This document shows, piece by piece, positions 55,230 to 64,000 of a stretch of 64,000 nucleotides of DNA. Origin of the DNA: Cymodocea nodosa (Eukaryota; Streptophyta; Magnoliopsida; Alismatales; Cymodoceaceae); assembly GCA_036874045.1 (NCBI GenBank), contig CM072335.1:17615501-17679500 (forward strand), written 5' to 3'. The position numbers and the translations under genes were made by a program. The notes beneath the pieces were generated by a model. It was given only the letters and a program-made list of their open reading frames with translations, was not told where the DNA came from and did not search any database. Numbering within the stretch: position 1 is the first letter of the stretch; each line of letters begins with the position of its first letter.

Positions 55230-56917
55230 TGTAGGATCGTATGGCTACACAAGAGGGGGTGAATTGTGTATCTTTAATATTTTCTGAAATATAATTGAAA
55301 CATTAAAACTCAAAAACAAGTCGAGACATTGTTTTCATAAAATCATTTTTATTCAAGGTTTCAATTACAATATACAATTCAATTCTCCTTAGAAATTGTA
55401 GATGCAATTATAACTCGATACCATGTATCATCTAAACAATTTCATAACTACAAATAGAGAAAACTAATTTGCGAAATTGAAAACTTTTCTCCCTGTTTGA
55501 GATCTTTCTTCTTCTTCTTTTTTTCTTCTTCAGCAATTCTTCAGTGACGAATATCTTGTCTTTCTCTACTTCACCGAATTTGCTTTCTTCTGATACTTTA
55601 AATCTTCACTGACATAAATAATACCTTTTTATGCTTCACTGAATTTTCTTTCACTTGAGACTTCAAATCTTCAGTGACATAAATTTAACCTTTTCTACTT
55701 CACTGAATTTTCTTCCACCTGAGAGATTTTCCCCGAAGAGGTGTTTTTGATCCCTGAAAAAGATTTTTCTTTTGGTATGCAGGGATAGTTTGATCCTTGA
55801 AAAGATTTTTCTTTTTGTGTGCAAGGATTGTTTAATCAACGAGAATTCTATGCCTTTTATACTGCATCTTCATTTCATGCATATCCTTCATGTTTAACCA
55901 CTACCAGTTTTCCACTTCTCCACGTCTTTTCTTTTTCCTTCATCAAAACACACACGTTCTGACCCACGTTTATATTTCAAATTTTCTTTAATCATCAGTC
56001 TTGGATCTCTGAAAAATTTCCTGCAAAATAAACTTTCTCGTCCAAAGAATTTTCCATCAAGTGTAATAAGAAGTCGTTACTTTAATGTTAACTAAATGAG
56101 TAACACAAGTATATATAACTTAACGTTTCTAACTTAACGAGTTCCTCATGTGCCATTTCACATGACAAGTACTGTAGCTAACTCATCGAAACAACTTATC
56201 TTTTCTTTCGGAAGGTTAAATGATAACTCACCGAAAATAGTTTAAGTTTTGGATAGTTATGGCTGTAAGTCTCCGAAAAAAACTTTAACTCACCGATTCA
56301 ATAATGAACAAATGTTTTTATAATAAGAATTTTACCACGTGCAAAAATAACAACTTAAGTTTATAATGCTAACCTAACGCGTTGCCTTAGTGTTCAATAT
56401 AGCAACTCAACGCGTTTAGTTATGCTAACTTAACGAGTTAAACATGTGCACCTCACGTGATACAATACAACATTCGTAACTTATAATTTCACCACGTGTA
56501 TAACACTAACTTAATGAGTTCGTCTCTTCTTTCACTCACTAACTTAATGAGTTCTCATGTGACCTACTTTAACCTATAAGCCTCTAACTTAACGAGTTCT
56601 CATGTGACCTCTATACAAACAAAACTCTAACTTAACGAGTTGTCTAAACGTGCACTGTTCATGATATAGAAGAAATAACTTTAAAACATATCATGTTTTT
56701 CAATAAAAACACACGTTAACTTAACGTTTAGTTAAATGAGAAATTAATGCAACGAAACGACTAGTTATTAACTTTAGATCCAATACAGACAAGTATTTAT
56801 GTTAGTAAGCTTTTTTTGTATTAATTGATGATTTTAATTTCTTTTCACAAGCAATAGTAATTGAGCAAATATGATTATTTTCATTCAGCACACATCATTA
56901 AAACAAAATACTCAACA
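55230..56917 (-). repeat. 3' LTR of element B
   Basis: On the minus strand it begins TGTTGAGTATTTTG (56917) and ends ACGATCCTACA (55230). It is 1688 bp, about 110 longer than in A because of extra copies of a CTTCACTGAATTTTC-containing segment (55600-55730). It also contains one stem-loop unit like those of D (about 56209-56266). Confidence 0.92.
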
Positions 56918-57411
56918 ATCTCCCCCTTTTTGATGATGACAAAACCATATTAAATCAATTATGAAATATGTTTAACTCAACAAAGCACCTTCGTTGGGTT
57001 AACTTTTAATTCAACAAACTTGTTTATTGACTTAAGTTTACTTAAGCTTATTTCTATTGTTTGTGTAAATTTTACCTCTCAGAATTAAAACTCTCAGATG
57101 TCAATAATTATATAAGTATCAATTTTCTAATTATCATCTGTCAGATTACAATAACCATTTAAATATCATCTCCCTTTATAATATATATGCAATTAAGATC
57201 ATAATCATCTTTTTATAATATTTCTCCCCCTTTTTGTCATTAATCAAAAAGATAATTATAGAGAATATATATATATAAGAGATATATTTACAGCAATGAT
57301 TTCTGTAAACAAGAATAATAATTGAACACATTTACAGAAAAATGTATTGTTCAATGAATCAAACAAGCAATACAAACATTACATTTTGTATTCAGAAACA
57401 AACAAAAACAG

Positions 57412-59679
57412 TTATCGAGCCCTCCTAAGTATATCACTTATAACATTACATATTTTATCTCTTAGATGCCTAATATCATTTCTGATGTTGTTAAGCACTG
57501 CATCTAAGTCAGGAGGTAGCTGGGTTTGCTGTTCTACTTGAACTGAATAACTTTGTTGTTGTTGTTGTATATGGTCTGTATAATTAGGTTGTTGTTGTTC
57601 TCGTCGTTGAGGTTTATGCATGGCTTGGAATTTTTGCAAATCTTTAACACTAAATGTTCTCATGCCTTTAGTTTTAGAGGGCCAGTCGGATAAATTCAAT
57701 TGGCTTGCAAGAATTCTACATACAACATCATCATAAAATAACTTTGAACTCATATGCGGTAGTTGAGAAGTAAAAACATCAAATCAATTGATTTGAATTC
57801 TATTCAGCAGGCCATAAGTCGCATATAAACAGCTTCTACTGACTTCCAAATTGTGTCCAACTCTCTGAAATAAATTTGCATGCAATATATTTGCAATAAA
57901 CCTTGCCTCTGCATTTAGATTTTCCATTAATCTCATTTTAGAATATACATCTGGAATTTTTCATAAAGACTGAATGTTCCATTCCAGTTGTCTAATCATG
58001 TCAAATCTATTCGTAACAACACCTTCATTCTTTAATCCTGAAACTTCAAAAATTAACTCAGGAGACAATATAAACTCCTGTTGATTTATTTGAGTTTACA
58101 GAAAATTTCCATTCTTGACCAGATTGCTATAAAAAGCTGCAATAAGCTTTGTGTATTGCTTCCATTTTGTTCCTATTGGCAAGAATTGAATGAGGCCTTG
58201 AAACTCAAATAGATCTCTTATTTCCATCAAAGTTCTGAACTTTATTGGACGAGCATGCAGAATCTGACATGTAATCAGATTATTGTATTTCTGCAATGCT
58301 TCTTTAGATCTAAAATGAATTGAATTACCTTGAATTTGTAATCCTGTATACAAAGAAGGTGATACCTGAAGCCGTGATTCAGAGTTTAATTCATCTTCAG
58401 GAACCTCTTCTTCAAAATGAATGTCATGTTGTTCCTCTTTCAAAATATTATCTTGAAGTTGCTCAGGTAAGCTTGATTCTTCAGCTTCAACAATGTTAGG
58501 AATGTCATCAATATGCTCAACATTTATCTATTCAATCTCTATAGAATGATCAGAGTTCAATGTTTTCATAAATTCTACAACTGGTGTATCTATTTGTAAT
58601 TGTTCATTTTGTTCAACAGATATTTCCATTGATTCATGTTGTGAATTCTTAGACTCTACTTCTATAGATTCTGAATAAGGCTGGTTAACTTTTAGCTCTT
58701 CTAGAGTCTTAAAATTTTCAATATCTGCTATTCCAAACAATTCAGCCTGTGAACTAGTTACTGCCTCAACATTGTCAATTATATTTGCAATAACTTATTC
58801 AATGTCAGGTGCTTGATGCTCTGATTTGTAAATTTCTACATCATCAGGACTGGTACTAATAGAAAAACTTGAGCTCATATTTGACTTGTATTTCTTCTCA
58901 AGCTTTCTAGCAAGGGAAAATAAAGTCTCATTATCTTCATCAGTTTCAGTGTGTTCAGAACTGATGAGTTTATCAGATGCACAATAAGGTACAATGTCTA
59001 GACATACATTGTCCTTTGGAAATAAATTTTCATCTGATTTTCCTTTTCCAACAGACTTTGTTTCCTTAGACATAATTTTTCTGACTTTTCTTCTTCTATA
59101 ACATTTCTGTTTCTCCTCTTCAAGTATTGCAGTTTTCTTTTCAAATTGCTCCATAAAAGTTTTCTGCTTTAATTCTTCTAAGGCACTCTCTATTGCTATG
59201 GCCTTTCGAAGACTGTCAACTTTTGTTTTGTCTACAGCAATATTTGATTCTACTTGTTTTGAATATAAAGGAGTAGGGATAGCTGATTCATACTCTTCCT
59301 CAAATGCATGTAGTCTAGTACCGTTTATTGGTATTTGAGGAGTTCTAGTTGAAGTACCTACACATTTTTCCAAATAATTTGCATACTGCTCGCGAAATGC
59401 AATCTCAACACATTTCATTCTGTATTCTCTATCAAATTTACTACGAATACCCATATATGTAATATTTGCAACAGTATTTTGAAGTTCTTGTCTAACTTCA
59501 TTCAGTATACCTTCAGGAAAGAAATATTCACTATAAATTTCTACTAACCTTTTGTCCACTCGAAATATTTTCTTGAACCAAGTACATGGAACTTCATCAT
59601 TCTTTATTTCTTTTCCTTTTTCATCTCCTCTGCTTTTGCCTTTTCCTCTGCCACGACCTTTGTAGAACTTGGAGACCAT
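57412..59679 (-). pseudogene. Extra ORF of element B (unknown function), less damaged copy
   Basis: The start ATG 59677-59679 (MVSKFYKGRGRGKGKSRGDE) matches A and C. The first 296 codons are open to TAA 58792-58797, longer than any other reading of this ORF here. The rest continues with only a few stops (near 58526, 58094, 57959) and one missing residue near 58015, down to TAA 57412-57414. Parts: basic Gly-rich tail, Lys/Glu-rich coiled-coil-like middle (IESALEELKQKTFMEQFEKK), acidic Ser-rich linker, then a globular region with LIQFLPIGTKWKQY and SRSCLYATYGLLNRIQIN, and a Gln-rich end. No signal peptide or transmembrane segment is visible. Confidence 0.82.
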
Positions 59680-61278
59680 CGTCGTAGGTTGTAACAGCAA
59701 CAAGCGGGAAAGATTTTCTTGACAAAGTTTACAAATAAACTAAGTGCCCGTGTAATAAGTGTTTAAATAGGGTTTTAGGCGAATAACTCAATGTGAAGAG
59801 AAGTCGGGCTTAGATATTAAATAAATATTGAATAAAGTTTATTCAATCAAGGTACCCGAAATATTCAAATATAACTCATTGAGTTAACTAACCTAACGAG
59901 TAAAACGCTGTCTAGAGGCAGTTTTACACGTTATCGTATCTAACATAACGTCTAGTTAGTACACTTAAAACAATTTTCGGATGCTTCCAACTGAAACGTT
60001 CCGAAAACAACACACATGCTAAACTTAACATTATCTTGAGAATATTGTAAACTATTCGAACATTTTTGTCCTTTGAATCTAAAATAGTTTGTTTGTCTTT
60101 TTAAATTATTTCATCAAGATTTTAAGAGTACATTAATTCAAATTAACCAAGATTTGTATTTTGAATTATATTAATCTGTTTTGGACATTGTTAATCCTCC
60201 CCCTACAAATATACTTCAAATATATTCAATCAAAAATACAAAATATACTTGTAGTGACAATAGATGTTAAGTATAACTATATTTTTAAATTTTCTTTTAA
60301 GAGACTTCCGTTATTCTGATATCATCAAAAATGATTTCCAGAATCAATTCCTACTATATATAAATCAAAACACAATTTTGAACTCAAAGTGATTAATTCA
60401 AGGAGAATAAAAGAATGTATCTCAAATAAACGTTGTCAAAAGTACTAATGTTGATTCAATAAATCAATAGTCATATTTGTAGAAACTATATGTGATTCAA
60501 AGATATCTGTAATTAATGAAACAATTTTTTTTTATTTTTTTCTTCAAAATAGTAAATATTGATAATTTTCTTTAAAAGTTAGTTTGAAAAGCTTGAATCA
60601 TACAAGAGCTTTCTAATGTACCCGTGTAAAGAGCTTTCAGTCAACAATCCTAGATCTGATCAGGACCTTAGGTTGCCAGATTTAAAGAATCCTTTTTCAA
60701 GACAACAATCCTTACATACCTATCTACTCAAGTATAAAAGGCTCGTGATCAAACTGATCAATAAACTCTCAAAGATTTTCACTTTGTAAGCACATTTCAT
60801 TTTAAGCATAGTATATATGTATTCCATTAATACAGATGCAATAAAACACAAATCTCATACAATTTTTACTTCTATGATTGTACTAAGAATATGAATCAGT
60901 TTCAATAAGCTTATACTTTTGATTAACAGTTTAAGATGAGTTACATATAACTTATTCTACAAGTTTAATCAATTAAGTCAAATTTATGCATGATCATATG
61001 CATTTTCCTTGATTCAAAGAAAACATTTAATCAAAACTTCAGAATGTCAGAAGTATTTAATGTTTTTCATTTACACTTCCCCTTAAAATTGTAAAAACCA
61101 TTAAAATTGATAAACTACTTAAAATCAATAAGATACTACTATGATTTTACAATAAATACATAGTATCTTAAGCAGCAGTTTAGATATTACTTTAGATATT
61201 TATGATAAGTATATAATATCTATGAGGTGAACAACATAATCAATAAAATTCATCTTTTTATGTGGAGTTTAAGCATTT
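59680..61278 (-). other. Spacer between pol and the extra ORF of element B
   Basis: Non-coding, 1.6 kb, colinear with the spacer of A. It contains the CCTCCCCCTAC block (about 60198) that reads GTAGGGGGAGG on the element's strand. Confidence 0.7.
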
Positions 61279-64000
61279 TACACATCACACAGCCTACAAA
61301 TAACTAAATTTAATCTAATGTTGTAGAATGTATTTTCGTCTAGAGGTTTTGTAAATATATCAGCTAATTGATTTTTACTAGACACAAATTCTAATTTAAT
61401 TTTTCCTTTAATTACGTTATCTCTTAGAAAATGATGTCTAACCTCTATATGCTTTGCTCTAGAATGTAATATAGGATTTTTGGAAAGATTTATTACAGAA
61501 CTACTGTCACAATAAATCTCAGTTGTATTATAAGATAATCCAAAATCTTCTAAAGTTTGCCTTATTCACAAAATCTGAGTGCAACATAGTGCAGCAGCAA
61601 CATATTCAGCTTCTGTAGTAGAAAGTGCTACATAGTTTTGCTTTTTACTAAACCATGACACCAAATTATTTCCCAATAATTGACATGTGCCACTAGTACT
61701 CTTTCTATCAGATTTAGATCCTACATAATCAGCATCAGTATATCCTATAAGATCTATTGAACTATCATTAGAATAATACAGTCTGAAATTTTTAGTTCCT
61801 TGTATATATCTAAATATTCTTTTAACTGCAATTAAGTGTGATTCTTTAGGATTAGATTGAAATCTAGCACAAACACACACAACAAACATAATATTAGGTC
61901 TACTAGCAGTCAAATAAAGTAAAGAACCAATCATACTTCTGTATTTTCTTTGATCTATAGATTTTCCTATGTCATCAATATCTAACTTTAAAGTAGTACT
62001 CATAGGAGTTCCTTGAATCTTTGTATCATTAAAATTAAATTTCTTAAGCATTTCATCTGCATATTTTTCCTGATTTAAAAATATACCTTTATCCATTTGC
62101 TTAATTTGAAGTCCTAGAAAATATGAAAGTTCTTCTATCATACTCATTTCAAACTGATTAGTCATCTCTTCCGAGAATATTTTTATCAACTTATTAGAGG
62201 TTGCTCCAAAGATTATATCATCCACATATATTTGAACAACAATCTGATCTTTACCATCTCTCTTAATAAATAGAGTATGATCCACTTTTCTCATGATATA
62301 GCCTTTTTCTATTAAAAAAGTAGATAATCTTTCATACCATGATCTAGGTGCTTGCTTCAAACCATATATGGCTTTCTTCAATTTATACACAAAGTCAGGA
62401 TTTTTAATATCTTCAAATCCAAGTGGTTGTTTTACATAGACTTCTTTATTAATTAAACCATTTAGAAATGCACTCTTTACATCCATTTGATATAATTTAA
62501 AATCCATATAACAAGCATATGCCAATAATATTCTAATACTTTCTAACCTAGCCATAGGAGCAAATGTTTCATCATAATCTAATCCTTCTTCCTATGTATA
62601 CTCTTATGCAACTAATCTAGCTTTATTCCTTATAATTTGACTAGTTTCGTTAGTTTTGTTTCTAAAGATCCACTTTGTACCTATTATGGACTGATTTTCT
62701 AGTGGAGAGACTAATTCCCATACATCATTTCTGATGAATTGATTTAGTTCTTCTTGCATTGCCACTATCCAATTTTCATCAGATAATGCTTCTTGTATAT
62801 TCCTTGGTTCCACCATAGAAACAAACATACACATACTATTTAAATTTACTGAAGCTCTAGTTTTAACTCCCTCATTAATATTATCAATGACTTGAGTAAT
62901 GGGATGTGATGAAGAATAATGCCAATTTCTCTGATTTTCCTCAATATTCTCATCAACATCTGAAGGTACATCACTTTCATCATTAGTTTGATCATTTAAG
63001 TTCATATTTTTGATTTTCTCAAATAAATCATCAATCTCTCTATTGATCTCTAACTCTTTTGGAAGATTGATCAAATCATTATTATCAGCTTTAGATTGAG
63101 ATTCTCTAAAAGAATTTTCATTGAAGCTTACATGGAGGGTTTCTTCAATAGTCCTAGAAGTCTTGTTATATACTCTATAGGCTTTACTTCTAGTAGAGTA
63201 ACCTACAAAAATTCCTTCATCCGATTTGGCTTGAAATTTATCCTTTTTATCCTTAGTATTAAGAATAAAACACTTGTAGCCAAATGGTTTCATATAGGAA
63301 ATTTTTGGAACGCTATTAAACATAATTTCAAAAGGAGTTTTATTAACATGAGGTCTTAAATGACTTCTGTTAATAACATAACAAGCTGTATTTACTGCTT
63401 CATCCCAAAGATTTTGAGGTAACTTATGTTCATTCAACATAGTTCTGGCCATTTCTTGAAGTGATCTATTCTTTCTCTCAACAACACCATTTTGACACAG
63501 TGCTCTTGGAAAAGAAAATCTGTGATCAATGCCATGCTCATTACAATAATTATCCATTTGATCATTATCAAATTCAATTCCATGATCACTCCTATGTTTT
63601 TGAATAGAGACACTCTGTTCATTTTGAACAAAATTGCAAAACATTTTAAACTTTTAAAAAACTTCTATCTTAGATGCTAGAAAATATATTCAAGTGTATC
63701 TAGAGAAGTCATCTACTAAAACAAATACATATCGTTTACCACCAAGACTCATGATTCTTGTTGGTCTAAATAGATCTATATGTATAAGTTCTAAGACTCT
63801 CTTGCTTGAAATATCAGTTTTGGATTTAAAAGAGTTTTTATGAAGTTTACCTAACTCACATGCATCACACATAAAGTCCTTTGAGTATTTAATCTTTGGT
63901 AAACCTCTCACTAAATATTTTTTAGCCTGTTTATGTAACAGTTTCATATTTATATGCCCAATCCTTTTATGCCACAGATATGCATCACTAGTTTCAGCTA
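61279..64000 (-). pseudogene. pol of element B (integrase, RT, RNase H), cut by window edge
   Basis: At the right edge the integrase zinc finger (LWHKRIGHINMKLLHK ... CDACELGK) is intact, with H, H, C, C all present. The core has RSDHGIEF (about 63590) and QNGVVERKNRS (about 63490). RT has MARLESIRILLAY (62555-62515), MDVKSAFLN, IYVDDIIFGAT (about 62230) and LSYFLGLQIKQMD. RNase H starts with YTDADYVGSKSDRKST (about 61740). Breaks: TAA 62601-62603 and TAG about 62594 between integrase and RT, a frame change near 63650, and a TGA at 61563-61565 in RNase H (a Trp codon in A). The RNase H end is at 61278. Confidence 0.92.

Larger units (their letters stand above)
55230..64000 (-). mobile_element. 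Element B: minus-strand SIRE-type copia, 3' part
   Basis: Reads right to left: integrase, RT, RNase H, spacer, extra ORF, polypurine tract (about 56919-56931), 3' LTR (55230-56917). gag, protease and the 5' LTR lie beyond the right edge. It is closely related to A throughout and less damaged. It inserted in gag of D; the left flank is AAGAG (55225-55229), and the matching duplication would be off-window. Confidence 0.92.

Noticed and set aside
1..64000. tRNA, rRNA, CRISPR or organellar DNA
   Set aside because: No cloverleaf-forming tRNA, rRNA block or spaced direct-repeat array with unique spacers was seen; the repeats found are LTR, tandem or foldback type.

Overview
This is nuclear DNA from a flowering plant (probably a eudicot; species not determined). 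It is AT-rich, almost every kilobase carries Ty1/copia, LINE, SINE or DNA-transposon debris, and the only host gene I can build is spread over about 24 kb by transposon-filled introns.

Host gene. The minus strand from 31618 down to 7550 carries ten exons of a PH + START lipid-binding protein of the EDR2-like family. All ten exons were joined by eye; every junction keeps phase, and the splice sites are GT-AG except for one GC-AG intron. The window holds the complete PH domain and the first part of START (about 303 codons). The rest of START and the expected DUF1336 domain must lie to the left of the window, or the gene is broken there by two head-to-tail copia elements (1-2001 and 2056-6999). 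Intron 1 (10.6 kb) and intron 3 (8.2 kb) hold many old insertions: copia remnants on both strands, a 5'-truncated LINE with a 17-bp target duplication, a SINE with a target duplication, a foldback element resembling hAT, and a partial RRP1/Nop52 gene copy lying inside a copia remnant.

Upstream of the gene, 32176-47691 is a complete but decayed giant copia element of SIRE/Maximus type (element A, 15.5 kb). It has LTRs of about 1.57 kb, gag with a coiled-coil tail, pol, and an extra ORF between pol and the 3' LTR. A 2.3-kb DNA transposon sits in its gag.

The right end (48.8-64 kb) is a nest. A minus-strand SIRE-like fragment (C) is interrupted by a plus-strand LTR element (D). D is interrupted in its gag by another minus-strand SIRE-like element (B), which runs off the right edge. 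A pair of long direct repeats (R1, R2) flanks the C LTR.

The most unusual signals are these: (1) the extra, non-gag/pol ORF kept in three SIRE copies; (2) arrays of a short GTTNAGTTA-type motif in the SIRE LTRs and R repeats, and a related array of about eight small stem-loops in the LTR of D; (3) the captured RRP1 fragment; (4) the expanded PH-START gene with a GC-AG intron. None of the retroelements looks autonomous: all carry in-frame stops or frameshifts.
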